64,000 bases of DNA from Brachionus manjavacas (lineage: Eukaryota > Rotifera > Eurotatoria > Ploima > Brachionidae): the NCBI GenBank assembly GCA_019054805.1, contig JAHQIY010000001.1:11670501-11734500 (forward strand). The letters are read 5' to 3'. A model generated the notes under the pieces. The model was not told where the DNA came from, searched no databases, and saw nothing but the letters and a program-made list of their open reading frames with translations. Shown piece by piece: positions 48,931 through 58,955 of this stretch (its first letter is position 1; each line of letters begins with the position of its first letter). The position numbers and the translations under genes were made by a program.

Positions 48931-51900
48931 CTATTCATTAAGATTGTCTCGTAAATCTTTTCGAAATTGGTCCTCAACAATTCTCATCAAATCAATGTTT
49001 TTCCTTTCGTAATAATTGGGCACCTTTGTTTCAAATTGACTACTGATCAAAAGCTCATCCTTAAGTGTAGTTCGTTTTTTGACGGACATGAGAACTTGGT
49101 CAGCTATTTTTGTCTCAGTGTTGGTCAAAATGGATTTGTTGTGAACTGAAATACTTTCTGGCGGTAAGCTTTCGAGCCTCATAGCTTTTAATTCATCATC
49201 GGCAGACGACTCTCTGTTCATTTGAGACTTGGGCAGTCCATTCTTTCTCAAATCACCAAGTCTGTAAGCAAACCTACAGTAAACATTTGTCTTGCTCGAC
49301 TCAACTTTTTCCTTTTTTATCAAAGGTTCAATCTTGGAATTAATTTGACCAACTTTAAGAGCCTCAAGCACATTTGGATTTTTCTCGCTTTCCTGAAAAA
49401 TAACCAAACAAGCCCAGCTTATTTGGCGAAATTCCTCATTTTGCTTGTCATTTAGGCTTTTGCAAATCCTGACCAGACCTTTCACGGCCATGTAGCGAAC
49501 CATCCAATCCGACTGGGAGTTTGCGCTAAATTTTGCCGTGTCCAACAGCCCAAAAACTTGGGGATCACCATTATTGAACACATCAGCAGCCTCTTTATGG
49601 TTTCCCAAGAGCGCTTTTCGCTTAAGCAGCGGGCTCGAACCATTAATGCAAATATCTCCCAAAAGCTCCACATAAACACAAGTCAGTTCAATGGACCATT
49701 TAAACAGACCAGAAGATTTAAGATTTTTACGTGGTGAAATCTCATCACGTATGAGTCTGTCTTCGTAGTCATCGTCCTTAAACGAAAGCTGTAAAAATAT
49801 GTCCAGAGCTTTCATGTTGATCTTTGAGCATTCGGCCAGAATGTACAATGATAGGCTGGCGTCCAGCCAGTTCTCATCGCGGAAAATCAGTGAATCAAAT
49901 GTGGTCAAAAATTCCTCAAGTGTTTTCCTGGCATATTTTGATTTAAGCAATTTGAACAGTTCAATGGTGGACCACAAAAATTGGTCTAGCATATTGAGGC
50001 GTCTCTCTGAATCGGTAAAATAACTAGCTGCTGTGGTGTTTGTTTCCGATTTTGGATGTTTCACATGACCACTGACTATTTCTCCTATTTTGATCATGAA
50101 CTCGATGTACAAAAATGCATCGGGATAGGGCGAATAGGCAGCTTTTAAATCTGAAAATCCTTGCAAATAAATTGACAAATGGTCCACCAGATCATGCTGG
50201 TCATCGAGGCTTTTGTCCATGAAATGGATGTAAATGCGCTCGAAAATCATTTTTCCCACTTTGAGTAGTTTTATTTCAAAGGCTCTGAGAAATGGCTGGT
50301 TGACTGTGTCAGTCCGGATCCAGTAGATAATGGTCTCGGCAAGAAAGAAGAGTGTTGGAATTTGAGAAGAAGAAAGCTTGGCGTTTTCTAACGACTCGAT
50401 GAACAGGTCCATGCATTCTTCCTGAAATGGCGAGTCACACTGCATCAGTTGGGATAATTCGGCCCAGCATAGTTGAATGCTTAGATCATCAATTGTGTCA
50501 AAATTGGAGAGCTTTTTCTAAAAGAAACTATTTTATTAATTTTCATTAATTAATTAGTTAAAAAATAATCAAAAGTTAAAATTTTTCAAAAATTTTGATC
50601 ATTTTTTACTTATAATATTTACTCTAAAAACTTATAAAATTCACGAAATTCAAAACTTTAGTGCTATCTGAATTTCACATTTTTGACTCAAAATTCGTAA
50701 TCTACGCCCTCAAAACACCAAAAAAAAAATTTTTTTGAAGGGGCAAAAAAAAATTTTTTACACCCAGGGTTCCAAAAATAGCAAACCCTTTAAAAATTTC
50801 TTCTTTAAGACTCAAAATCTCAAAGATAAAACTTTAATATACTAAAAAAAGTATATATATTCTGAAAGAGCATAAAATTTTCTACATGCTATATTAATTT
50901 AGAAGAAAAAAAAAAGGGTGTGGCGGTTTTTGTTGGCTAAAAAAATGAAAAAATGTGTTTTTACTGATTTAAATCGTATCTCCTCCGAGGGATCAATTAT
51001 GACCCGATATTTTTTTTTTTTAAATCTAGACAAAATTCTGAACAGTTCTATGATTTTACTTTTTAATTTATTGCTTTATTTTTCTTAAAAAATGTTTTCA
51101 AATCATGTGATTTTTAACAAATTTGTCAAATTTGAATTATTTTATTAAAATTTTTAGATTAAACTATTGAAATCGATATTTTTAGGTGCTCAACTACTGT
51201 TTTTTACGATTTTCCTGAAAAATATGCTTTTAGGACTTGACCGTATGTCGCACCACTCATGTTACCTACTAAATCCCGCCAAAATCGTCGATTAATTTTT
51301 TTGAAAGCTCAGAACGTCGATTTATTTCGATTTTGGCGGGATTTAGTAGGTAACATGAGTGGTGCGACATACGGTCAAGTCCTAAAAGCATATTTTTCAG
51401 GAAAATCGTAAAAAACAGTAGTTGAGCACCTAAAAATATCGAATTCTTCAGTTTAATCATTCCACAACGCAATATATACCAAAGAGTAAACAGATTTCCA
51501 CTAGTAGAAAGAGATTAAAGGTTAACCAAAAATTTATTTTAAACCACAATATATTTGTGGCGAACAAGAAGAGAAAATAAACTTTTTTTTTTTAATTAAA
51601 TAATTTTCTCAAAAAAATTATTAGTTTTAAATTAATATAATTATTTAAATTAATTAAATTAATATTTCTGAAGTCTGTTTAAATGAGTACCAACAGCAAC
51701 AACATTTACTGGTTTGTTCACTCGTCTGTAAGTTTTAAATTTTGTATTGAAAAATTAAAATTTTAAGTTTTTTTGTAAATTTTTTTGTTTGTTTGTCGAG
51801 AGAATTTTTGTTAATAAAATTTAGTGATGAACAGATATTTGATTGTGGGTGACAAATTTTAATTTGTGTAGAATGAGATACATTTTGGAAACCAGGGTAT

Positions 51901-53290
51901 TTTCACTTAATGAACCGATTAAAGGCTGAATATTAAATCATAATCATGACTAAAGTTTTCCAAATTAAATTTGATCCTTTCTAAAATCTTAAAATTTTTT
52001 TTTCAGAAAGCCTAATTTTGAGTGGATTTTTTCTTAATTTCTGAAAGAAATCAAACCAATTTTTAATTCTTAAATTTTTCTAAAGAGGTTTTTAACTCAA
52101 ATGTTCAGTGATTAAATTTTTGCTTTAGCTTTTGACAGCGAGTTCCCTCAAAATTTCAACCTAACAGTCTTCAGGGAAAGACTGGTTTTGGTTTTCAAGA
52201 TATTCTGTGACTGATATTTGATTTAGAGACTTGAAAAAAGACTTTATGCCAAATGAATTTTAAAGTACAAGTTTAAAAAAAATACACAATTTTTAATTTA
52301 TTGCATTTTTTTAAGCTAAAATTATACAGAGAATGTTCTAAGATATATTTCCTTACAATTTTACTAAAATTTTGACTTTTTGATAATAAATTTAATTAAT
52401 ACTTTAATGACTTTGATTTTAATTTTTTTATTATGAATAGATTTGATATATCTAGAAACAAGCACCGCATTTTATTTTTAAAATTTAACTAAATTAAAGA
52501 GAGTAAGATTGAGTGAATTTTGCAAAACGACTGAAGATAAAATGCAGAGTCTGTATTTTTCAACAATGTTGTCGACGAAAAAGTGAGGAAGATATGAAGT
52601 GTTGATTGAAAAGTATTTGGCCGAAATTTTTTGGGTAACTTTTTTAAACTTTTTTAAGAAGAAATAAGTAAAAAAAAATTATTGAACATTTTTAGAGTCT
52701 CCAATGAAGGGTTTTAATAAAAAAAAATGTCAATAAATTCTTAATTTTGTTATTTAATGATAAAAATCAAAAATTTAAAAAAAATTTAAAATCTCCTAAT
52801 TGAATTTTAAGACATAATTTTTGTGTAAATCATGCATTTTCTGATATCTTTCGGTTGAATATGCACTCTACTGCTTTTTAAATTGAGATGAATAAAAATA
52901 ATATTGAATTAAATAAATTCATATAAAAGAGTTGAATGATGATAAGATTTAGAGAAATAAAGATTATCTAAAATACTGTATTATACCTTGATTTTTTCAA
53001 ATATTTTTGTGCATTTTTGATTTAGTTGGATTTTTTTTTCGCTTGAAGATTCGTTGTATTCTTTAACAAAATCTTCATTAATTTGCAAGTTAATTCTATT
53101 GTAAAAAAAATTAAAAATAATTTTTTTGCTAAAAAAGTTAATATTACAGATCATTGGGATCCTTTTTTTTTTGCTTTTCTTGGCTTTCGAGCAGAAATTT
53201 TTGCTTGATTAATCTCTCTTGAAGTTGTCGTTTGTGGCTTTGAGATATAATGCCAAATTTATGAGTTATTAGAATCTTATCAATTGGCAT
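48931..53290 (-). CDS. TMEM232: TMEM232-like protein, three exons
   Basis: Exon 1 is 53148-53290, exon 2 is 52987-53095 and exon 3 is 48931-50517, with GT..AG borders and phases 2 and 0, giving about 612 residues (human TMEM232 is about 657). The start MPIDKILITHKFGIISQSHK, exon 2 (INEDFVKEYNES), and exon 3 segments LPxLFFxAE-like IPTLFFLAETIIYWI, FEIKLLKVGKMIFERIYIHF and NWLDASLSLYILAECSKINM follow the vertebrate TMEM232 sequence as I recall it from end to end. In mammals the protein is needed for sperm flagellum structure. The hydrophobic segments here are amphipathic helices rather than clear membrane spans. The C-terminus ends shortly after EDQFRKDLRDNLNE, lacking the long coiled Lys/Glu tail of the human protein. 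Intron 2 (50518-52986) contains a fold-back element. Confidence 0.85.
50518..51156. other. TMEM232-like intron 2, left part
   Basis: AT-rich intron sequence with no exon recognised. The flanking exons join in phase without one. Confidence 0.4.
51157..51458. repeat. long fold-back (inverted repeat) in TMEM232-like intron 2
   Basis: The arm at 51157-51289 is inverted at 51328-51458. The central 110 bp, including GGTGCTCAACTACTGTTTTT and GACCGTATGTCGCACCACTC, appear identical. The outermost 20 bp differ slightly, apart from the shared GATTAAACT tip. The loop is 38 bp. Such an arm would form a very stable hairpin in the pre-mRNA of the host gene. One arm reads as the start of a transposase relic. 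Confidence 0.9.
51328..51535 (+). pseudogene. transposase DNA-binding-domain relic (mariner/Tc1-like)
   Basis: The plus frame through the right arm reads GATYGQVLKAYFSGKS, stop, KTVVEHLKISNSSV, stop, SFHNAIYTKE. A basic helix-turn-helix with a GxSxxxVAxxLxxSxxxV spacing like this starts Tc1/mariner and IS630-type transposases. A shifted frame then gives RFPLVERD and further basic residues. Only the N-terminal part is present and it is interrupted. Because the inverted left arm carries the same stretch, the fold-back probably formed from the end of this element. Confidence 0.45.
51536..52986. other. TMEM232-like intron 2, right part
   Basis: AT-rich intron, no exon or element recognised. Confidence 0.4.
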
Positions 53291-54299
53291 TTTTTTATTT
53301 TATTGAGAAATGAATTTCTTGATAGCTTAAATACCATGTTACTATGGTAACAAAAGTTCAGAGAAATAATTTATTTATTAAATAATTTTTTTTAATTAAA
53401 AATTTTTAAAGCAATTAAAAAACCCTTAAAAAAATATATCTAAAATGTATGTAGCCATATTTAAAATTATAAGATGCAGTCTTTGATTTAGAATTTAATA
53501 TTTTTTAATTAAATTAGTTTTATTTGCTGCCTGCTACACTATTATCATGAAAGTGTATGCCTGCTTTTTTTAACTGCAAATATATTCCAAAATAATTACC
53601 GCCTGATATCGATTACCTTTAGCAATAAAAAAGATTCATCGATACGTTCCATGAGAATCGACAAAATATTTGAAAACCATTATAATAAAAATAGTTATAT
53701 TGAAATGATTTTTAATAATCATTTTTTTTTGAAAGAATTAAAATATATTTTATCAATTATTTTAATTATTTAGATAATTTTTTTTTTCTATCGTTAAAAT
53801 TTTTTTAAAATGCATGCTTACAAGTTAAAGTATTTGCTTAACGTAAAATTCCACAGGTTCTTGAGAGAACTACTTGATGGTCCCAGCTTCTTTTATTTAG
53901 AGATAATTTATACCAGACATTTTAAAAAGATTATTTTTTTTTTAATTTATGTTCTATGTTTAACAAAATTTTGGCTTGAAATTTAAAATTAAAAAAAAAG
54001 GCTCTCAAAGTAGATTGATATAATTATTTAATCTTTTGGATTATAAACTTTTAAACCAACTTTAATTTTTTTATTTTTATACGAAGTTTTTTCATTTTAA
54101 ATAATTAAGAGTTAATAAAATGTATATGCCGAATGTAATATGTCAAAATGTAGAAGAAAAAACTCTTCAAATTAGTGTTTTAATTTTTTCCTTTAGCACT
54201 CAATTATTCGTATCAATAAATAAACAATTTTAGATAAATAAAATAATCAATTTCTAAATTTTTTCAACATACTGTTGAATATTTAAAAACTAACAAGTC
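53291..54299. other. upstream region of the TMEM232-like gene
   Basis: Probable promoter side of the minus-strand TMEM232-like gene. It is AT-rich and no motif was recognised with confidence. Confidence 0.35.
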
Positions 54300-54535
54300 A
54301 ACTCGATTTATAAGCTACAATCAGATAAAGATAAAATTTGCAAGTGGTCAAAAGAGTGGTCGACTCAGCTGAATGAAGATAAATGCAAAGTTGTAAAAAT
54401 TGGGAACAATATTCCGAATTTGATTGAAACACTTGAGAAAGTCAAAATGCGAAAAGGATTTGGGAATTTGCAAACAGAATGATTTAGAATGGGAAACACA
54501 AGTCAGAAAAAATAAAAACTAAAGAAAACAGAATG
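54300..54535 (+). pseudogene. LINE reverse-transcriptase thumb fragment
   Basis: The frame reads LQSDKDKICKWSKEWSTQL then NEDKCKVVKIGNN, the LQxDLxxLxxWSxxWxLxFNxxKCxVxxxG block that follows the ADD motif in jockey/CR1-type LINE reverse transcriptases. A shifted frame then gives NDLEWETQVRK. It is a short relic with a frameshift. Confidence 0.6.
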
Positions 54536-54770
54536 TTGAGTCAAACTGTGGTTATTGCTTTTAAATAAGATTCAACTGATGTCCAAGATAAATTTTACAA
54601 GTAAAATTAAATAAAATACAAATAAAATTATAAGGCTTCAAAATTTAAAAAACTTTATTTTTGAAATTTATTTTATTACTTAATCTTACTTTTTGCTACA
54701 AAAATTTTAGATCAAACTTTTTTATTCTTTTTACTAGAAAGGAATTATTTTGATTATGATTTAGATAGGA

Positions 54771-54776
54771 AAAAAA
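54771..54776 (-). terminator. RNA polymerase III T-run terminator
   Basis: Six A residues on the plus strand read TTTTTT on the minus strand immediately after the tRNA-Gly 3' end. Confidence 0.7.
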
Positions 54777-54847
54777 TGCACTGGCCGGGAATCGAACCCG
54801 GGCCGCCCGCGTGGCAGGCGAGCATTCTACCACTGAACCACCAGTGC
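54777..54847 (-). tRNA. tRNA-Gly(GCC): tRNA-Gly (anticodon GCC)
   Basis: The minus strand gives a 71-base cloverleaf. The acceptor stem is GCACTGG/CCAGTGC with discriminator A. The A box lies in GGTTCAGTGGTAGAATGC, the anticodon GCC in CTGCCACG, and the B box is GGTTCGATTCC. It closely matches animal tRNA-Gly-GCC as known. There is no intron, and CCA is not encoded. A run of six T directly after the 3' end is the RNA polymerase III terminator. Confidence 0.97.
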
Positions 54848-55844
54848 TTGATCTTATACAAAACCCTTTTTTTTTATAAAATCGATAAAAATCAAATTTT
54901 TTAAAAAAGTCAAATAAAAAAATATTTTGAAAGTCCAAAAAAAAAATTACTATGCATATTTAAAAAATATTTTATTTTGTCAAATTAATTCAAAAAAAAT
55001 TTTTAAGAAGTCAAAAACTTGATAAATTAAGAATACCTTTAGAATAAAAATAAAAATTCGATGGAATCGGATGATATCGATTTTGGTATTGGATAACAAG
55101 CAAAATTATTAATTCTAATTTTTTAACTTGGTTACTGATTCAAAGCTGTTACAATAATTATACAAAAAAGTTTTTAATTTAAATTTGGTAATTAGCTAAC
55201 AAATTAATATTTAATAAAAAATGGTGATCATAGATAAAATAATAAAGCCTGTTTTTAACTGTTTTATTAATTAAAAAAAAAATTTCTTTTAAATGAATGC
55301 AAACTTTGACCAAATGACCACATGTCTCTCGAACAAGCCTATCAAAAAGAAGATAAAAAAAAATTATCCTCTCAATATCTTAGGACTTAAATTGGACCTA
55401 TCTGAGTTTTGTATTTTGATAGACAAAATTTTCATTCTTTTGCCATTAATAATTAAAATCAATTAAACAAAAGCCACTTAATTATATTTTAATAAATGAT
55501 TGAGAATAAATTTTTTAAAATTCAATTTTTTACAATTATTTTAGCTATTTTTTGAATCGAATAATTGATCAACTATTCAAATCTATTTTTTGTGTAAATT
55601 AAACAATCATGAAAATTAAATCTTTACCACGCTTTTAATCGTAGGCTCAACCATCTAATATTTTCGATTATTAATTCAGACACGAATAATGAATGTATTT
55701 AAGATTGTCTTATCTAAACAATTCAGAAACAATAAACCATGATATTGACAAAAAAAAATTGAAAATTTCCAACCATTCCAAATTTAACCAGGCATGAAAT
55801 AAATTTAACTTAACTAGAAATAATTTTTTTTAATTCAATCAATC

Positions 55845-55852
55845 TATAAATA
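55845..55852 (+). promoter_or_regulatory. TATA box of Cys/Pro-repeat gene, copy 1
   Basis: TATAAATA lies 80 bp before the start codon of the Cys/Pro-rich gene and is the obvious core-promoter candidate. The predicted start of transcription is near 55876. Confidence 0.5.
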
Positions 55853-55931
55853 AGTAATATTTTCCTCAAAGCTGAATCAGAAAAATTAGATTTTTAAATC
55901 CTCTCATCTCTCTACAAAAATAAAATAAAAA

Positions 55932-56264
55932 ATGTTTGGTGATTTTGGTTTATCATTCGGTGGTTCATGTGGTTCATGCCCACCACCGTGTCCACCACCA
56001 ATGCCTTTGCCATGTCCAAAGCCATGTCCACCACCAATGCCTTTGCCATGCCCACCACCATGCCCACCACCAATGCCTTTGCCATGTCCAAAGCCATGCC
56101 CACCACCATGTCCACCACCATGCCCACCACCAATGCCTTTGCCATGTCCAAAGCCATGCCCACCACCATGTCCACCACCATGCCCACCACCGATGCCATT
56201 GCCATTACCTCCAGTTAGCTCTTGCTCTCCTTGTAGTGGTTCTACTGGATTTTCATTTTTCTAA
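55932..56264 (+). CDS. Cys/Pro-rich repeat protein, copy 1
   Basis: This single-exon frame encodes 110 residues. It begins MFGDFGLSFGGSCGSC, continues as tandem PPPMPLPCPKPC and PPPC units, and ends SSCSPCSGSTGFSFF. About 17 cysteines and over 40 prolines make it a cross-linkable structural protein by composition, as in small sperm-tail, cuticle or eggshell proteins. There is no signal peptide. The start is the first ATG after a TATA box, and AATAAA follows the stop by about 30 bases. The opposite strand is also open over the same repeat and would encode Gly/His repeats (GGGHGFGHGKGIGGGH) in an exon-like frame. Which strand is truly coding needs RNA evidence. I favour this strand because start, promoter and poly(A) signal are all in place. 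No family is assigned. Confidence 0.55.
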   Translation: MFGDFGLSFGGSCGSCPPPCPPPMPLPCPKPCPPPMPLPCPPPCPPPMPLPCPKPCPPPCPPPCPPPMPLPCPKPCPPPCPPPCPPPMPLPLPPVSSCSPCSGSTGFSFF

Positions 56265-56296
56265 ATTAGTTTTTTATTAATTTTTGAATAATAAGA

Positions 56297-56302
56297 AATA
56301 AA
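56297..56302 (+). promoter_or_regulatory. poly(A) signal, Cys/Pro-repeat gene copy 1
   Basis: AATAAA lies about 30 bases past the stop codon; the mirror copy is at 61427-61432 on the minus strand. Confidence 0.45.
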
Positions 56303-56871
56303 TGGCCATTTAATCGTCTTATTATACTTATTGAATAAATTTTGAAATATTAATTCTTTTCTTTTTTTCGATGTTTTTAATACTAACTAGAATAAAAAAA
56401 TCGCATCCGAGAATCGAACAACACTAATTAAAAAATATCTACCGAAATATAACACAGAATTGATTTTGCTCAAAATTTGTTTTAAAAAATAAAGTTATTG
56501 AAAAAAACTTTATTTAAATAATAATTATTTTACCCATTAAATATTGATAGTATAGAAAATTAATGCATAAAATATTAAATTTAATGCGGTCATTGTGAAA
56601 AAATTATTTTGACGCAAAAAAACGAAATGCTGAATACTTTTTATGATAAGATTTATAAGTTATCATTTTCCTGTCTTGAACTTGTGATATATTTTTTTTG
56701 ATTATGAAAGTTTTGTTGGTCTGGCGAATGATTTTTGAATTATTAGTTTCGACGATTTGAGATCTTGTTTGATGTCTTAATTTTCGATCGTTGCATTTAT
56801 TTTTGTTGAAATGACCAAAGAATTGATATGTAAAAGTTAACTTACTACTAAATAAAAAGATTTAGGGATGA
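56303..56871. other. inner part of left arm and start of the LINE
   Basis: Up to 56654 this is arm sequence shared with the right arm. Beyond it the sequence is unique. No intact endonuclease domain is seen before the reverse-transcriptase frame, so the 5' half of that LINE is missing or decayed. Confidence 0.45.
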
Positions 56872-58776
56872 TATATTCCGTCAAATAATGCTAAACGCGA
56901 ATTTAGAGCAAAAAAAAGATTAAACATAACACTGAAACGAGATCGGTGCTTAAGAAATCTAAAATCCTTGTTCCAGATGGATAAAACAGGCTTTTGGAAA
57001 AAGATTAAATCGATGAATAGTAAGCAGCAAAATGTCGATATTGAGATAGCAAAAATTAAAGATGTATTTTTTAAACAATTTAACGAAAGAATTAGTCAAA
57101 ATTCGCCAAATGAACTTAAAAACATAAAAATACTGAATGAATTTGTTTGCAAGCACAAAAATCAAGTACACGATTACAGATTAGATCCGGAAAACTTTAA
57201 AGAGCTGATAGACAATCTGCCGAATGGTAAAAGTTGTGGTATAGGTGGTGTTACTTATGAGATGCTAAAGTACTGTTCGAACGATTATGTAAGTAAATAC
57301 TTAACAATTATTTTTGAGAAAATGATCCGTTTTCAACAAACCCCGTACCTATTTAACATTTCTATAATTAAGCCATTGATTAAAGACCCTAAAAGCTCCA
57401 ATAACGATTTAAATAATATTCGTCCCATTGCAGTATCTGATGCTTTCTCAAACTTATTCGAAGCTGTTCTTCTAAAAGAAATAGAAAAGTATTATACTGA
57501 TAATGAAAAACAGTTCGGGTTTAAGAAAAAATCGTCTTGTGGTCATGCGATTTTTGTTTTAAAACAAGCGATTAAATTGAGTAGATTGTTGAAAAAAAGA
57601 CTGTATGTTTGCGCAGTAGATGCCTCAAAGGCGTTCGATAAAGTAAATCGTACAAACCTCTGGACCAAAATGATTCTCAAAAATATTAACCCAGCAATTG
57701 TACTTGCTACATACAATTATTACAATCAGTCAGTTATGTTGGTTGAAAATGACAACGAATTTTCAAGCATCTTCAAAACATCTATGGGTGTGCGCCAAGG
57801 TGGAATTATGTCACCAAAATTATTCTTAATATACGTTGATGATCTGATCAAACAAGTAGAAGAGCTCGAACATGGCCTCGAAGTAAAAAATGGAAAGAAA
57901 ATTGACATTATTTTCTGCGCCGATGGTATACTTTTGATAAGTACGACAAAATTAGGGATCCAAAAACAACTTGATGTTGTACAAAGCTATGGAGAAATAG
58001 ACGAAATCAAGTATAACCCAAGCAAAACATCTTTCATAATCTTCAATTATAATATTAAATTAACCAAAAAAGAAAAAAGTCAGGACCTGTGGCAGCAAAA
58101 CTTGCTGTTAAATGGCGACGCAGTTGAAAAAATAAAAAAAATGAAGTACTTAGGTATAATATTGACAGATGATGGTAAAAATAGCGAACACATTACTAAG
58201 TGTAAAAACTCTGCACTTAAAGCACACAATAAACTAAAAAAACTTTCAATTATATCCAACGAGATCCACCCAACTATGAAGGGACACCTTTATAACACAT
58301 TCATAAGACCAGTCATACACTACGGACTCGAAAACTCTCACCTAAATAAAAGCGAGAGGTTAGTATTAAAAAGACTAGAAGGGAACTTGGTCAAAATGAT
58401 GATTGGTATACCAACAAGGTGTAGATCTACTGATCTTTTGTGTGCGCTTAAAATCGAACCAACAATGAAACGTTTAGACGCGCTAAAATGCGACTTTTAC
58501 TTGCGTTTAAAGAATAATAGTTATACAAACGCGCTCCTTGAATCTATAGAAATCTTAGAAGAAAGTTTGCCAAACGAAATTAACGAAATAAAGTCAGCTT
58601 ATAACATCAACGAATCAGAATTGCATACTGTATGCCAAACGATAAAATACCACACCAAAACTGAGTTCAAAGCCACTAAGCTTAATAATCCGAACGTAAC
58701 CGAACTGCACAAACTATTCAACACAAAAAACAGACAGGAATTATCAAAAAAAATCTTCGAAATTATAAAATTTTAA
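56872..58776 (+). CDS. LINE reverse transcriptase, long open frame, altered active site
   Basis: The frame is open for about 635 codons (first ATG at 56977). It has the non-LTR reverse-transcriptase blocks in order: LIKDPKSSNNDLNNIRPIAV, AVDASKAFDKVNR with catalytic Asp (57619), GVRQGGIMSPKLFLIYVDDL, then FCADGILLIS, KYNPSKT, KMKYLGIIL and the thumb. In the active-site box the usual ADD reads ADG (codon 57925-57927, GGT), so the second catalytic Asp is lost, which should abolish polymerisation. The endonuclease and ORF1 are absent. Long, almost undamaged coding sequence shows that the copy is young despite the lethal change. It sits inside the spacer of the inverted repeat. Confidence 0.85.
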   Translation, partial: YIPSNNAKREFRAKKRLNITLKRDRCLRNLKSLFQMDKTGFWKKIKSMNSKQQNVDIEIAKIKDVFFKQFNERISQNSPNELKNIKILNEFVCKHKNQVHDYRLDPENFKELIDNLPNGKSCGIGGVTYEMLKYCSNDYVSKYLTIIFEKMIRFQQTPYLFNISIIKPLIKDPKSSNNDLNNIRPIAVSDAFSNLFEAVLLKEIEKYYTDNEKQFGFKKKSSCGHAIFVLKQAIKLSRLLKKRLYVCAVDASKAFDKVNRTNLWTKMILKNINPAIVLATYNYYNQSVMLVENDNEFSSIFKTSMGVRQGGIMSPKLFLIYVDDLIKQVEELEHGLEVKNGKKIDIIFCADGILLISTTKLGIQKQLDVVQSYGEIDEIKYNPSKTSFIIFNYNIKLTKKEKSQDLWQQNLLLNGDAVEKIKKMKYLGIILTDDGKNSEHITKCKNSALKAHNKLKKLSIISNEIHPTMKGHLYNTFIRPVIHYGLENSHLNKSERLVLKRLEGNLVKMMIGIPTRCRSTDLLCALKIEPTMKRLDALKCDFYLRLKNNSYTNALLESIEILEESLPNEINEIKSAYNINESELHTVCQTIKYHTKTEFKATKLNNPNVTELHKLFNTKNRQELSKKIFEIIKF

Positions 58777-58955
58777 ACTTTACTTATCTCTGTACAAATT
58801 TTTTCTTTCTACGTAAAAGACACCTATTTTTATTTTTATTTTTTTATCTTTTTTTTTTTTTTTTTACTTTTTTATTTTTGTAATTGGTACGCTTTATTTT
58901 ACAGCGTACCGGAAAGTGGTCGCATAGCGGCCTTGGCATTAGGCTAAATAATAAT
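58777..58955 (+). mobile_element. LINE 3' untranslated region with stem-loop and AAT tail
   Basis: After the stop codon is a T-rich stretch, then a perfect stem-loop (58886-58910, GGTACGCT/AGCGTACC, 9-base loop), then a second GC-rich near-hairpin (GGTCGC/GCGGCC), and an (AAT)n run ending the element. A conserved 3' stem-loop next to a short repeat tail is how several LINE families mark their RNA for the reverse transcriptase. Confidence 0.6.

Larger units (their letters stand above)
54941..56654 (+). repeat. left arm of a 7.9-kb inverted repeat
   Basis: This 1.7-kb block is the inverted copy of 61075-62802. Landmarks occur in mirror order in both arms: ATTACTATGCATATTTAAAA at the outer tip, TTCGATGGAATCGG, GACCACATGTCTCTCGAACA (reverse orientation), the Cys/Pro-repeat gene, GGATGCGATTTTTTTATTCT, and TTTTTATGATAAGATTT at the inner tip. 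By eye the arms agree at well over nine positions in ten, with small indels. The Cys/Pro coding region translates identically in both arms. The tRNA-Gly lies 94 bp outside this arm. Confidence 0.92.

Noticed and set aside
49222-50023. Plus-strand frames opposite the TMEM232-like exon 3
   Set aside because: Complementary shadows of a well-supported coding exon.
54696-54938. Minus-strand frame of 80 codons across the tRNA
   Set aside because: It contains the tRNA-Gly sequence read as protein.
55912-56205. Met/Val/Gly-rich antisense frame (VVGMVVDMV type), with mirror copy at 61524-61817
   Set aside because: Another by-product of the short repeat period, with strange composition. Among antisense frames only the Gly/His one has an exon-like boundary.
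55936-56280. His/Cys-rich frame over the repeat gene (HHQCLCHVQSH type)
   Set aside because: It starts without an ATG and exists only because the 12-base repeat keeps all frames open. The Cys/Pro frame has a proper start, promoter and poly(A) signal.
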